From: Hydrocarboniphaga sp965279055
GTDB taxonomy: Bacteria > Pseudomonadota > Gammaproteobacteria > Nevskiales > Nevskiaceae
Assembly: GCF_965279055.1 (NCBI RefSeq)
Contig: NZ_OZ257125.1
Location: 2,790,001 to 2,854,000 of the forward strand
Reading direction: 5' to 3'
DNA: 64,000 nt
Shown: positions 32,590-41,303 of the stretch, piece after piece
How the letters are laid out: each line of letters opens with the position of its first letter
Position numbering within the stretch: position 1 is the first letter of the stretch
Notes under the pieces: generated by a model
The model's input: the letters and a program-made list of their open reading frames with translations, nothing else
Told to the model about the DNA's origin: nothing
Databases searched by the model: none
Program-made: the position numbers and the translations under genes

Positions 32590-35447
32590 AGTCGCGCACG
32601 ATGAACCAGCGTCTTGCACTCTGGCTGCTGGCCGCATTGAGCCTGACGGTCACCGGCAACGCGCTGGCTGCCAGCGACGAAAGCGGCACCGTCGGCTCGG
32701 TCGCCGAAGACAACGGCCTGAAGAAGGATGGCTGGGCGCGCATCAAGACCACCAGCATCCTGCGCATCGAGCTGTCGGACGAAGTACCGGCCAATATCCA
32801 GACCGCCATCGAGCACTACGACCGCATCATCGCGCTGCCGATCGTCGATCCGCAGCTGCGCGCCGAGGCGATGCGCCGCACGGCTTATCTGCGCGTGCAG
32901 CGCGCCGACAGCGGCGAGTTCGATGCGCGCGAAGTGCGCCGCGCGATCGCGATCTACCAGCAGCTGCTGCTCGACGTACCCAACGATCCGGGCAACGATC
33001 GCACGCTGTATCAGCTGGCGCGCGCGTATCAGCTGGTCAACGAAACCGACAATTCGATCGCGCAGCTGCAGGATCTCGGCCGTCGCTATCCGCATTCGGC
33101 GATGACCGGCGACGGCGTGTTCCGCGTCGCCGAACTGCTGTACTCGCGCGAGCGTTACGCCGAAGCCGAAACCAATTACCGCACCGTGCTGAACCTGGGC
33201 ACGGACACGCCCTATTTCCAACCCGCCGAATACAAGTATGGCTGGGCCATCTACCAGCAGGGCCATTATCCGCAGGCATTGCCGGTGTTTCTCGGCATCC
33301 TCGATCGCGAATTGCCGCAGGGCGACATCGCCGATCCGGCGCATGCTTTCGACGACGTATCGAGGAGCCGCGTCGAAGTTGCGCAGGATTCGCTGCGTGT
33401 GGCGAGCCTGTCGTTCGCCGCACTCGGCGGCGGCCGAGCGCTGAACGATTACTTCGCCAAATCCGGCGAGCCGCGCTATTCGACACTGCTGTACAACTCG
33501 GTCGGCGCCCGTCTACTCGAAAAACAGCGCTACACCGATGCGGCCGGCGTCTACACCGCCTTCGTCGAGCGTCATCCGAACAGCGAGCGGGCGCCGGACT
33601 TCCAGACCCAGGTCATCGCCGCCTACAAACAGGGCGGCTTCAACGACCTGGTGCTACAGGCCAAAGAGAACTACGCCAAGCGTTATGCGCCGGGCAGTCC
33701 GTATTGGAGCGGCACGCCGAAGCCGGAAGTCCTGGCGCAGGTGCGCACTCATATGGACGACATCGCGCACCATTATCAGGCGTTCGCGCAAAGCACCGCA
33801 GCAGCCGATCCGAAACGCCGCGAGCGCTTCCTGACGGCGGCCAACTGGTATCAGCGCACGATCGAGCTGTTTCCGAACGATCCGAAAGTGGCCGATCTGA
33901 ATCTGCTGTACGCCGACGCACTGTACGACGGCGGCCAGACCCAGCTGGCGGCGCAGCAGTATGCGAACACCGCCTACAACCGTCCGGGCTTTGCGAAAGC
34001 GCCGGAAGCGGCCTATGCCTCGGTGCAGGCTTACCAGCGCCTGGCCGGTGAAACCCAGGGCGCGGCTCACGACGCGGCGCTGCGCGAATCGGTTGCCGCG
34101 AGCCTGAAGCTCGCCGACACGTTCAACGGCCATCCGCAGGCGAGCACCGCGCTGACCCGCGCCGCGCAGGATCTGGTTACGCTGAAAGATCACGATCAGG
34201 CGATCACCGTCGCCACACGCGTGCTCCAGTCCAAGCTGCCGCTGAGCAATGACCTGCGCCGGCAGAATCTGGCGGTCGTCGCCGATTCGCAGTTTGCCAA
34301 GCAGCAATATCCGGAAGCCGAAGTCGCCTACGTCGACCTGCTCAAGGTGATGCCGGCCGACGCGCCGGAGCGCGCGGTCACGATCGACCAGCTCGCGGCT
34401 TCGGTCTACAAGCAGGGCGAAAAGGCGCGCGACGCCGGCGATCTGGCCGCCGCGGCGACCAGCTTCCTGCGCGTGGGCAAGGTCGCGCCGCAGTCGGCGA
34501 TTCGTGTCAATGCGGACTACGACGCCGCCAGCGCGTACTACGAGCTGAAGAACTGGACCGCCGCGGAAACCGTGCTCGAAGATTTCCGCACGCGCTATCC
34601 GCAGCACCCGCTCGCCGCCGACGTCGACAAGCGCCTCGCCGCCGCCTACGAGAAAAACGGCAAGCCGCGCCAGGCGGCCGATGCCTACACGCGTGTCGCG
34701 CGTCGTCCTGCGGAAACCGTCGACACGCGCCGCGAAGCGGCCTGGGCCGCAGCGACGCTGTACGACGGCAGCAAGCAGCCGGCTCAGAGTTCGCAGGCCT
34801 ACGAGTTCTACCTGAGCACGTTCAATCCGCCGCTGGATCGCGGCATGCAGGCGCGGCGGCGCATTGCCGACATCGCCCGCGACGACCTGCACGACAACGC
34901 GCGATACGAGCGCTATCTGAACGAAATCGTCATCGCCGACCGCAATGCCGGCAGTGCGCGCAACGACGCGTCCAAGCTGATGGCGGCGCAGGCGAGCCTG
35001 GAAATTGGCCGCGGCCAGGCGCAGAAAGCAAGGCAACTGGCGCTGGCGCAACCGATCGAAAAAAGCCTGGCGCTGCGCAAGTCCGCCACCGACGCGGCGA
35101 TCGCCAGCCTGTCCAGCGCGGCCGGTTACGGCTACGCCGAAGTCACTACCGCGGCGACCTTCGAACTCGGCAGCGTCTATCGCGATTTTGGCAAGGCGAT
35201 CATGGACTCCGCGCGCCCGGCCAATCTCAAGGGCGAGCCGCTGGAGCAGTACGAACTGCTGCTGGAGGAGCAGGCCAATCCGTTTGAAGAGAAAGCCATC
35301 CAAACCTACGAGGCGAATCTCGGCCGCATGAAGCAGGGCCTCTGGAATGACTGGATCCACAAAAGCGCCACGGCGCTGGTCGAACTGGCGCCGGGCAAGT
35401 ACGGCAAACACGATCAGCGCGAGACCACCTATGACTCGCTCCTTTAA
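32586..35447 (+). CDS. Large periplasmic tetratricopeptide-repeat protein
   Basis: A 953-residue protein with a signal peptide (MNQRLALWLLAALSLTVTGN, cleavage near ALA-AS) and repeated TPR-like helical hairpins over nearly the whole length: RTLYQLARAYQLVNETDNSI, VFRVAELLYSRERYAEAETN, AEYKYGWAIYQQGHYPQALP, FAKQQYPEAEVAYVDLL, YEKNGKPRQAADAYTR. Such proteins act as scaffolds in envelope complexes. It overlaps both neighbours, indicating translational coupling, and together with the lipoprotein behind it would form the periplasmic part of an ExbBD-driven machine. Confidence 0.85.
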   Translation: MKSRTMNQRLALWLLAALSLTVTGNALAASDESGTVGSVAEDNGLKKDGWARIKTTSILRIELSDEVPANIQTAIEHYDRIIALPIVDPQLRAEAMRRTAYLRVQRADSGEFDAREVRRAIAIYQQLLLDVPNDPGNDRTLYQLARAYQLVNETDNSIAQLQDLGRRYPHSAMTGDGVFRVAELLYSRERYAEAETNYRTVLNLGTDTPYFQPAEYKYGWAIYQQGHYPQALPVFLGILDRELPQGDIADPAHAFDDVSRSRVEVAQDSLRVASLSFAALGGGRALNDYFAKSGEPRYSTLLYNSVGARLLEKQRYTDAAGVYTAFVERHPNSERAPDFQTQVIAAYKQGGFNDLVLQAKENYAKRYAPGSPYWSGTPKPEVLAQVRTHMDDIAHHYQAFAQSTAAADPKRRERFLTAANWYQRTIELFPNDPKVADLNLLYADALYDGGQTQLAAQQYANTAYNRPGFAKAPEAAYASVQAYQRLAGETQGAAHDAALRESVAASLKLADTFNGHPQASTALTRAAQDLVTLKDHDQAITVATRVLQSKLPLSNDLRRQNLAVVADSQFAKQQYPEAEVAYVDLLKVMPADAPERAVTIDQLAASVYKQGEKARDAGDLAAAATSFLRVGKVAPQSAIRVNADYDAASAYYELKNWTAAETVLEDFRTRYPQHPLAADVDKRLAAAYEKNGKPRQAADAYTRVARRPAETVDTRREAAWAAATLYDGSKQPAQSSQAYEFYLSTFNPPLDRGMQARRRIADIARDDLHDNARYERYLNEIVIADRNAGSARNDASKLMAAQASLEIGRGQAQKARQLALAQPIEKSLALRKSATDAAIASLSSAAGYGYAEVTTAATFELGSVYRDFGKAIMDSARPANLKGEPLEQYELLLEEQANPFEEKAIQTYEANLGRMKQGLWNDWIHKSATALVELAPGKYGKHDQRETTYDSLL

Positions 35448-36099
35448 CCACAGCGCAGGCGCGACGATCGTGGCGCTGCTGATCGCGGCGCTCGCCGCCT
35501 GCACCAACGGCCCGCCGGTGCGCGACGGCGCCACGACCACTACGACCAGGAAAACCGTCGCCGCGACGCCGGCCAAGGCGACGACGCCGGCACGAGACAG
35601 CGCCGACGCCGATCGCCGCTTCAACGCCGCACTGAAGCTGATGAAGGACAAGCAGCCCAAGGAAGCGCAGGCCGCATTCCAGGCTTTAGCGGCGGACTTT
35701 CCCGAATATTCCGGCCCCCTGACCGCGCTCGGCATTCTGTATGCGCAGGGCAAGCAGCGCGATCAGGCGCTGGCGAGTTTTGCCAAGGCCGCGTCGGCGA
35801 ATCCGAACAACGCGGTCGCCTGGAACTGGCTGGGCTCGCTGTATCGCGAGAACAACAATTACAAGCAGGCCGAAGAAGCGTATCGCAGGGCGCTGACGGC
35901 CAAGGCCGACTACGCCGCGCCGCATCTGAATCTCGGCATCCTGTACGACGTCTCCATGCGCCGGCCGCAGGATGCGATCAAGGAATACCGCGAGTACCAG
36001 CGCATCGCCGGCAGCGATAATTTGATGGTCAGCGTCTGGATCAAGGAACTCGAAGCCAGCTCGACGCAGCGCACCGCCTTGGTCGGAGAGCCGAAATGA
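35431..36099 (+). CDS. TPR lipoprotein
   Basis: A 222-residue product read from the ATG at 35431, which overlaps the previous gene by 17 bases. It has a lipoprotein signal with lipobox (LLIAALAAC, Cys at about residue 24; next residues TN, favouring outer-membrane sorting) and at least three TPR units (AALKLMKDKQPKEAQAAFQA, ALGILYAQGKQRDQALASF, WNWLGSLYRENNNYKQAEEA). The likely role is outer-membrane anchor or assembly factor of the operon's complex, by analogy with PilF-like TPR lipoproteins. Confidence 0.82.
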   Translation: MTRSFNHSAGATIVALLIAALAACTNGPPVRDGATTTTTRKTVAATPAKATTPARDSADADRRFNAALKLMKDKQPKEAQAAFQALAADFPEYSGPLTALGILYAQGKQRDQALASFAKAASANPNNAVAWNWLGSLYRENNNYKQAEEAYRRALTAKADYAAPHLNLGILYDVSMRRPQDAIKEYREYQRIAGSDNLMVSVWIKELEASSTQRTALVGEPK

Positions 36100-36398
36100 A
36101 GCTGTTTCCCGCCGCTCTGCTGCTGAGCCTGGCCGCGATGAATGCCGACGCCGCGCCCGGCGAAAAGCCCGCGGTCGACACACAGACGCCGGTCGGCACC
36201 AACGTCATCGGCGAGCAGGAATCCGCGGTCGGCCTGTACCTGATGCCCTGGCAGGAAGAGGCCGCTGGCGACGCCGATCGGCCGCCTTCGCGTGTCAGCG
36301 AAGCACTGGCGCCGGTCGACACCACGCAGTTCGAAGGCCAGGTGCGAACCGACGCCTCGATCGCCGCGTATCGCCGCGCCGGCGTCAACCGCAACTAG
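36096..36398 (+). CDS. Small periplasmic protein of the ExbBD/AgmX operon
   Basis: A 100-residue product with a signal peptide (MKLFPAALLLSLAAMNADA). The mature part is acidic and likely extended: TPVGTNVIGEQESAVGLYLM, PWQEEAAGDADRPPSRVSEA. It overlaps the preceding gene at ATGA. The family is unknown; its place between the TPR lipoprotein and the proton channel suggests a component specific to this machine. Confidence 0.7.
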   Translation: MKLFPAALLLSLAAMNADAAPGEKPAVDTQTPVGTNVIGEQESAVGLYLMPWQEEAAGDADRPPSRVSEALAPVDTTQFEGQVRTDASIAAYRRAGVNRN

Positions 36399-36432
36399 TC
36401 CGATGTTCGCAACACGCCACACGCTGCATGTC

Positions 36433-36511
36433 GTCATTCCCGCGAAGGCGGGAATCCAGGACAGCCAGCGCTGCACTGACAACATTGGATTCCCGCTTTC
36501 GCGGGAATGAC
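36433..36511. repeat. Inverted repeat inside the ExbBD operon (family C)
   Basis: GTCATTCCCGCGAAGGCGGG (36433) and its complement CCCGCTTTCGCGGGAATGAC ending at 36511, each arm itself hairpin-forming. A degenerate single arm is at 57421-57443. It lies between two operon genes and could reduce downstream transcription or stabilise the upstream mRNA. Confidence 0.8.
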
Positions 36512-36544
36512 AAAACCCGCTTCTTTCATCAGAGAACCAGCCTC

Positions 36545-37189
36545 ATGGAGTTTTTCAATCACGTCATCCGTTTTTTCCAAGGTGGCGGTTATTTCATGTA
36601 TCCGATCGCGCTGGTGCTGGCGATGGCGGTGGCGGTGGCGATCGAGCGCATGATTTTTCTGCGCAAGACCGAGTCGGAGAATCGCGCGCTGTGGGCCAAG
36701 GTGGCGCCGCTGCTGAAGTCCGGTGACCTGGCCCAGGCCGAGTCGCTGGCCGCGGGTTCGGAGAGCGCCGTCGGCAAGCTGCTGCAGACCGGCTTCGCCC
36801 AGGCCAAGATCGACAACCGCCGCTCGGAAGTGGAAATCGCCACCGAAGAAGGCCTGATGGAAGTGCTGCCGGCGATCGAACGCCGCACCCACTACCTCGG
36901 CACTTTCTCGAACATGTCGACCCTGCTCGGCCTGCTCGGCACGGTGCTGGGTCTGATCGGCGCCTTCGCGGCGCTGGGCAATGCCGATCCGGCCGAGAAG
37001 GCCGACCTGCTCTCCGCCGGCATTTCCGAGGCCATGAACTGCACCGCCTTCGGCCTGATGGTGGCGATTCCGTCGCTGCTGATCCACGCCTGGCTGCAGA
37101 GCCGCACGACGGAGCTGGTCGACACGCTCGAGTCGGTGTGCTCGCGCTTTGTGTCGGCCGTGTGCAACCGCAAGCAAGTGATTCGCTAG
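36545..37189 (+). CDS. MotA/TolQ/ExbB proton-channel protein
   Basis: A 214-residue inner-membrane protein: first membrane helix MYPIALVLAMAVAVAIERMI, cytosolic loop (KVAPLLKSGDLAQAESLAAG, LMEVLPAIERRTHYLGTFSN), then two more helices (MSTLLGLLGTVLGLIGAFAA; AMNCTAFGLMVAIPSLLIHA). LLGTVxGxIxAF and the T/A-rich third helix are the ExbB/TolQ proton-path signatures. With the ExbD genes it forms the ion-driven motor. The ATG at 36545 is chosen because the longer frame from 36428 starts inside the repeat. Confidence 0.92.
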   Translation: MEFFNHVIRFFQGGGYFMYPIALVLAMAVAVAIERMIFLRKTESENRALWAKVAPLLKSGDLAQAESLAAGSESAVGKLLQTGFAQAKIDNRRSEVEIATEEGLMEVLPAIERRTHYLGTFSNMSTLLGLLGTVLGLIGAFAALGNADPAEKADLLSAGISEAMNCTAFGLMVAIPSLLIHAWLQSRTTELVDTLESVCSRFVSAVCNRKQVIR

Positions 37190-37190
37190 C

Positions 37191-37760
37191 ATGACCGCGG
37201 TCGACCTGACCGAAGACACGGGCGAGGAGGCGCCGCGCAAGGCGCGGCGCAGCCGTCGCCTGGCGCGTCATCTCAAGCGCGGCGGCAGCGAGGAGCTGAA
37301 CATCGCCTCGATGATCGACGTGTTCGCGGTGCTGGTGTTCTTCCTGCTGGTGAGTTCGTCGATTACCGCGGCCAAGCTCAACGTGCTGTCGCTGAACCTG
37401 CCGTCGAACGATGCCGCCGCGCCGCCGGACAAGCAGCCGCTGCAGCTGTCGGTGAGCCTGCTGCCGGATGCGCTGCTGATTTCGGATCGCAATGGCGCGG
37501 TGCGCCGTCTCGACAACACGCCGGCCGGTTACAACCTCCAGGCGCTGTCCGAGACCCTGGTCGAAACCAAGAAGGCGGCGCCGACCGAAAACACGATCAC
37601 GCTGCTGATTTCGCCCGACGTGCCCTACGAGGACGTGGTCAAGGTGATGGACGCGGCGCGGCTGACGCCGGCCGAGGCGCGCAATCTCGGCCTGCCGCGC
37701 GAGCTGTATCCGCTGATCTCCATCGGCGACACGCCGGTGTCGGCCGGAGCCGCGCCATGA
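37191..37760 (+). CDS. ExbD/TolR family protein 1
   Basis: A 189-residue protein with a basic cytosolic head, one membrane helix carrying the key Asp (ELNIASMIDVFAVLVFFLLV, Asp about residue 43) and a periplasmic TolR-like domain (DKQPLQLSVSLLPDALLISD, PDVPYEDVVKVMDAARLTPA). The Asp is the residue that takes up protons in ExbD/TolR. It starts one base after the ExbB stop and its end overlaps the second exbD by four bases. Confidence 0.9.
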   Translation: MTAVDLTEDTGEEAPRKARRSRRLARHLKRGGSEELNIASMIDVFAVLVFFLLVSSSITAAKLNVLSLNLPSNDAAAPPDKQPLQLSVSLLPDALLISDRNGAVRRLDNTPAGYNLQALSETLVETKKAAPTENTITLLISPDVPYEDVVKVMDAARLTPAEARNLGLPRELYPLISIGDTPVSAGAAP

Positions 37761-38257
37761 GCTCGCGTCGCAGGGAGCGGCGCGCCGAGCGCACGGTCAA
37801 GCGCAAGAACAGCGCGGTGGTGATCAACATCGTCTCGCTGATCGACATCTTCGCGATCCTGGTGTTCTACCTGCTGGTCAATGCGCTGGTGGTGGAAGTC
37901 ATCCCCTCTCCGCGCTCGCTCAAGCTGCCGGAATCGGCGATCAAGGAACAGCCGCGGCAGACGGTGACGATCATCGTCACCGCCGAGGACGTGCTGGTCG
38001 ACAACCGCGCGGTGATGTCGACGCAGCAGGCGCTCAAGGCCGACGTCAAGCTGCTGGCGCCGCTCAAGTCCGCGCTGCTGCTGGCGCCGCTGATGCAGGT
38101 CGAGGGCGATACGCAAAACCGGCTCACCCGCGGCGAAGTCAACATCGTCGCCGACAAGAGCATCCCGTATTCCCTGCTGAAGAAAGTCATGGCCACCTGC
38201 ACCGATACGCGCTTCGCGCGCATCTCGCTGGCCGTGGTCGAGAAGAAGGGATCGTGA
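37757..38257 (+). CDS. ExbD/TolR family protein 2
   Basis: A 166-residue protein with the same architecture: NSAVVINIVSLIDIFAILVF, with the conserved Asp in LIDIF, and a periplasmic domain (LKADVKLLAPLKSALLLAPL, NIVADKSIPYSLLKKVMATC). Two different ExbD proteins with one ExbB suggests a heterodimeric rod, as in AglRQS/GltGHI-like and other AgmX-linked motors. A C-terminal CTDTRFARISLAVVEKKG follows the usual fold. Confidence 0.9.
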   Translation: MSSRRRERRAERTVKRKNSAVVINIVSLIDIFAILVFYLLVNALVVEVIPSPRSLKLPESAIKEQPRQTVTIIVTAEDVLVDNRAVMSTQQALKADVKLLAPLKSALLLAPLMQVEGDTQNRLTRGEVNIVADKSIPYSLLKKVMATCTDTRFARISLAVVEKKGS

Positions 38258-38285
38258 GCCACTCGCTGATGACATCGCACTCCGG

Positions 38286-38401
38286 TACCTCGATACGCCC
38301 GCGTTGCGGGCTACTCGGTACGAACGGGGTTTCGCCATCAGGTGAATCCCCACCGAATCCCCGTTCGTGCCGAGTAGCCTCGCTGGCGAGGCGTATCGAG
38401 G
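38286..38401. repeat. Intergenic inverted repeat, family A copy 2
   Basis: Two arms, CCTCGATACGCCCGCGTTGC ... and GCGAGGCGTATCGAGG, with GAGTAGCC units inside. Same family as 5961-6055 and 51022-51121, with orientation of the units turned outward. It lies inside the operon, between exbD2 and agmX. Confidence 0.8.
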
Positions 38402-38447
38402 CAGCGGATCGCACCAGCCGAATCCATGCCGCACCAGGAGGAGGCGT

Positions 38448-39437
38448 ATGAGCGCCACCGCAATGAATTACAACGCCATCATCGGCGTCGATGCCTGGGG
38501 CATCGCCGAAGAAACCGATCGCCGCTTCAAACGCATCCTGGTGCGCACCTTCGCACCGGTGATCGCGCTGGCGATGATCATTCCCTGGGTGCAGTTGCAA
38601 ATTGAAAAAGCAGCGGACAAGCCGCCGACGGTGCAGGTGATCGAGCTGCTGCCCGATCCCCCGCCCTTACCCAAGCCGGAGATCAAGCCCGAAGAACCGC
38701 CGGTCGAGAAGGCCGAAGTCAAACCGGTGCCGAAAGCCGAAGCGCCGAAGCCGGTCGTGCCGAAAAAAGAACAGCCCTCACCGGCCGCGGCCGCTGCGGC
38801 ACCGGCACCGAGCGCCCGGGAGATCGCGCAACAGTCCGGCCTGATGCAGTTCCGCGATCAGCTCGCCGCGGTACGCAGCCAGAACGCGCTCAGCGCCAGC
38901 AACGATCAGCCGCTGCAGGTCGAGTCTTCCATCAGCTCGACCACCAACAGCACGCCCAAAGGGGAGCGCCTGGCGTCGGCCAGCGGCAGCGGCGGTATCG
39001 GCTCCACCAGCGGCAGCAGCGTCGTCGGCGCGCAGAACGGCACCAGTTTGGGAAACCGCCGCACCGCCAGCGTGCAAAGCGGCATCGGCTACGGCAGTGG
39101 CGCAGCCCAGGGCAACGGCGGTACTGGCTCCGGCGCAGCGGCATCCCGTTCGCTGCAGGAACTGCAGCTGGCTTTCGATCGCAGCAAGTCGTCGTTCTCG
39201 TCGATCTTCAATCGCGCCGCGCGCGAAACGCCGGGCATGGATGCCGGCAAGATCGTGCTCAGCCTGACCATTGCCCCGGACGGCTCGGTGTCGCAATGCA
39301 GCGTGGTGTCGAGCAGCTTCAACGATGCAGCGCTGGAAGAAAAAATCGTGCAGCGCGTGCGCCTTATGAACTTCGGCGCCAAAAACGTACCGGCCTACAC
39401 CTATCCGAACTATCCGATGAACTTCATCGCCTCATGA
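38448..39437 (+). CDS. TonB-like energy transducer with AgmX/PglI C-terminal domain
   Basis: A 329-residue protein from the ATG at 38448 (GGAGGAGG lies just upstream). One membrane helix near the N-terminus (FAPVIALAMIIPWVQLQI, about residues 37-54), a Pro/Glu/Lys-rich rigid spacer (PPPLPKPEIKPEEPPVEKAE ...), a Gly/Ser-rich region, and a C-terminal domain (ELQLAFDRSKSSFSSIFNRA, GMDAGKIVLSLTIAPDGSVS, VQRVRLMNFGAKNVPAYTYP) of the AgmX/PglI type. This is the layout of a transducer that spans the periplasm and is driven by ExbB/ExbD. Confidence 0.88.
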   Translation: MSATAMNYNAIIGVDAWGIAEETDRRFKRILVRTFAPVIALAMIIPWVQLQIEKAADKPPTVQVIELLPDPPPLPKPEIKPEEPPVEKAEVKPVPKAEAPKPVVPKKEQPSPAAAAAAPAPSAREIAQQSGLMQFRDQLAAVRSQNALSASNDQPLQVESSISSTTNSTPKGERLASASGSGGIGSTSGSSVVGAQNGTSLGNRRTASVQSGIGYGSGAAQGNGGTGSGAAASRSLQELQLAFDRSKSSFSSIFNRAARETPGMDAGKIVLSLTIAPDGSVSQCSVVSSSFNDAALEEKIVQRVRLMNFGAKNVPAYTYPNYPMNFIAS

Positions 39438-39493
39438 ACCCGAGACTCCAGCCTGCTGCGGCATTGCCGCGTCATCCGAGGGAGGAATCCGCC

Positions 39494-39649
39494 ATGACAT
39501 CCAACCATGCCAGACGCGATCTGCTGATGGGCATCGCGGTGCTGCTGCTAGCGGCGAGCGCCTGCGTCTACGGCTTCATCAAGATCGTGCCGCTGGCGCT
39601 GGCGCATGGCGAAAAGGTCGAGCCTTCCACTTCGCTATCCGAAATGTAA
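39494..39649 (+). CDS. Small single-pass membrane protein ending the ExbBD/AgmX operon
   Basis: A 51-residue product from ATG 39494 with GGAGGAAT upstream. Short basic N-terminus (MTSNHARRD), one membrane segment (LLMGIAVLLLAASACVYGFI) and a short acidic tail. It is likely an accessory inner-membrane subunit of the motor. Confidence 0.65.
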   Translation: MTSNHARRDLLMGIAVLLLAASACVYGFIKIVPLALAHGEKVEPSTSLSEM

Positions 39650-39810
39650 GTAAAAGACACGTGCACCGTGCACTAAATATGACAGGACATGCACGAGCTT
39701 CATGACAGTCACGCCCAAAGCTGGTTCAACTGTCAGTAAGGTTTTTCTGCAAAGCCCGCAGCAATGTTACAAGCAGCTAATATTTATAGCTTTTTTGTCG
39801 TAACAATGGT

Positions 39811-39825
39811 TGGCACAGCGGTTGC
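39811..39825 (+). promoter_or_regulatory. Sigma-54 promoter of the DUF3034/globin/flavoprotein operon
   Basis: TGGCACAGCGGTTGCT: TGGCAC-N5-TTGC with exact GG-10-GC spacing. About 140 bp upstream, GTGCACCGTGCAC at 39661-39673 is a dyad at the usual distance of an enhancer, though its spacing does not match the NtrC consensus. Expected start near 39837. Confidence 0.72.
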
Positions 39826-39837
39826 TTTATAAGTGAT

Positions 39838-39935
39838 GCGACCAAAGTCGCTTGAAGGAGTCGAGCAAAGACGCTCGCTTCTACGGATATCGACGTCCAC
39901 GTCCTGGCCCAGTGCCGGCACGTGGATTTTTTTTT
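39838..39935 (+). promoter_or_regulatory. ANTAR-type antitermination leader before the DUF3034 gene
   Basis: From the predicted RNA 5' end: hairpin GCGAC-CAAA-GTCGC (39838-39851), hairpin CGAGC-AAAGAC-GCTCG (39862-39877) with a six-base loop showing A at 1 and G at 4, then an intrinsic terminator (TCCACGT/ACGTGGA, 39896-39926) with nine T (39927-39935). The coding region starts 213 bases later. The order P1-P2-terminator is that of NasT/NasR-controlled leaders. P1 does not show the A1-G4 loop, so only P2 fits fully. Confidence 0.65.
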
Positions 39936-40148
39936 GCCCGAAGCACCGCAAGCCGATGGAGCGCGGGCAAAAACACAGGCTTGAAAGACGATTTTGCGGC
40001 GGTTTTCAAAAGCGGTCTGGTTGGATTGTTTTTTGATGCAAGCGACAAGCAGCAAGACGGTTAAAACACGAAGCAAGCTCCGGAGGCGGGGCGCTTTCAC
40101 TTTTTAAACGAAATAGCAGTACCCATCTACAAACCAAGGAGTTGAGGC

Positions 40149-41225
40149 ATGAAAGGGTCTAAAGGGAGTGGAGCGCGCTGGGTCAAGGGCGCTGTTTTTG
40201 CGGCGCTGAGCATGGTGTCCAGCCATTCGTGGGCAGGTATTTACGACGATGGCAAAGTGTTCCTGACCGGCGGCGTGTTCACTGTCGACGGCGGTGGCGG
40301 CGGCGGTGCGGTGCCGTGGGCGACCATCACTGGCTATGAAACCCGTGACGGCATCAACGGAGGCATCGGCTTTACCTATGTGAGCCTGCCGAACTACACG
40401 CTGAATTTCCTCGGCGCGTCGGTCGGTCTGTTCGACCGTGCAGAACTGTCGTACATGAACACCAAGCTGTCGACCAACCTCGGCAACGTCGACACGGTGG
40501 CGCTGGCGGCTTCGCTGCTCAACCTCGACAAGAACCTGGGCCTCGACCCGAACGGCAGCAACCTGCACATGGAGACCTACGGTGTGAAGGTCCGCCTGTT
40601 CGGCGACGCCGTCTACACCTCGGACAGCTTCCTGCCGCAGACCGCGATCGGCGCGTATTACAAGGTCAACAGCACCAAGGAGTTCGTCAAGACCCTGAGC
40701 GCTGACAAGGCCAAGGATTACGAACTGTATGCGGCGTTCACCAAGGTGTTCTTCCGCTACAGCACGCTGATCAACCTGACCGTTCGCTACACCTCGGCCA
40801 ACCAGATCGGTCTGACCGGCTTCGGCACTTGCGATGCGGGCCACACCAACTGCGACAACGACAAGGAATTCCGCATGGAATTCTCGGCCGCTTACCTGCT
40901 GCAGAAGAACTTCGCGATCGGTGGCGAGTGGCAGCAGCACGGCAACAACCAGAAGCACAAGGCCGTCGACACCGGCGACCTGCTCTCCGGCGACGGCAAC
41001 GGCGGACTGCTCAACAGCACCATCGGCTCCGTCGTCGGCGGCGTCATCGGCGCGACCTCGCTGCAGGACTCGCTGGTGCAGAACGAGAGCGACTGGTTCG
41101 ATGTGTTCGCCGCTTATGCTCCGAACAAGAACTACTCGATCACGCTGGCCTACCTGTTCCTCGGCGACATCGCGATCGCACACGAGCAGAACGGCCTGTA
41201 TCTGGCACTGCACGCCACGTTCTAA
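40149..41225 (+). CDS. DUF3034 outer-membrane protein
   Basis: A 358-residue protein with a signal peptide (cleavage near SHSWA-GI) and strand-rich sequence through to a C-terminal aromatic (LALHATF) typical of outer-membrane barrels. GKVFLTGGVFTVDGGGGGGA, PWATITGYETRDGINGGIGF and VSLPNYTLNFLGASVGLFDR are DUF3034 features. The family's function is unknown; a barrel at the head of a nitrate-induced operon suggests a porin for nitrate or a product. AAGGAG lies 8 bases before the ATG. Confidence 0.82.
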   Translation: MKGSKGSGARWVKGAVFAALSMVSSHSWAGIYDDGKVFLTGGVFTVDGGGGGGAVPWATITGYETRDGINGGIGFTYVSLPNYTLNFLGASVGLFDRAELSYMNTKLSTNLGNVDTVALAASLLNLDKNLGLDPNGSNLHMETYGVKVRLFGDAVYTSDSFLPQTAIGAYYKVNSTKEFVKTLSADKAKDYELYAAFTKVFFRYSTLINLTVRYTSANQIGLTGFGTCDAGHTNCDNDKEFRMEFSAAYLLQKNFAIGGEWQQHGNNQKHKAVDTGDLLSGDGNGGLLNSTIGSVVGGVIGATSLQDSLVQNESDWFDVFAAYAPNKNYSITLAYLFLGDIAIAHEQNGLYLALHATF

Positions 41226-41303
41226 GCTGCATCCGTAAAGACGCATCCGGTTGGCAACGCGCTGTCGTCGTTCTATCTGCACACATATCTGATGGAGATT
41301 CAC

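Noticed and set aside
39661..39673. NtrC site GTGCACCGTGCAC
   Set aside because: The distance to the sigma-54 box is right but the half-sites are too close together for the consensus.
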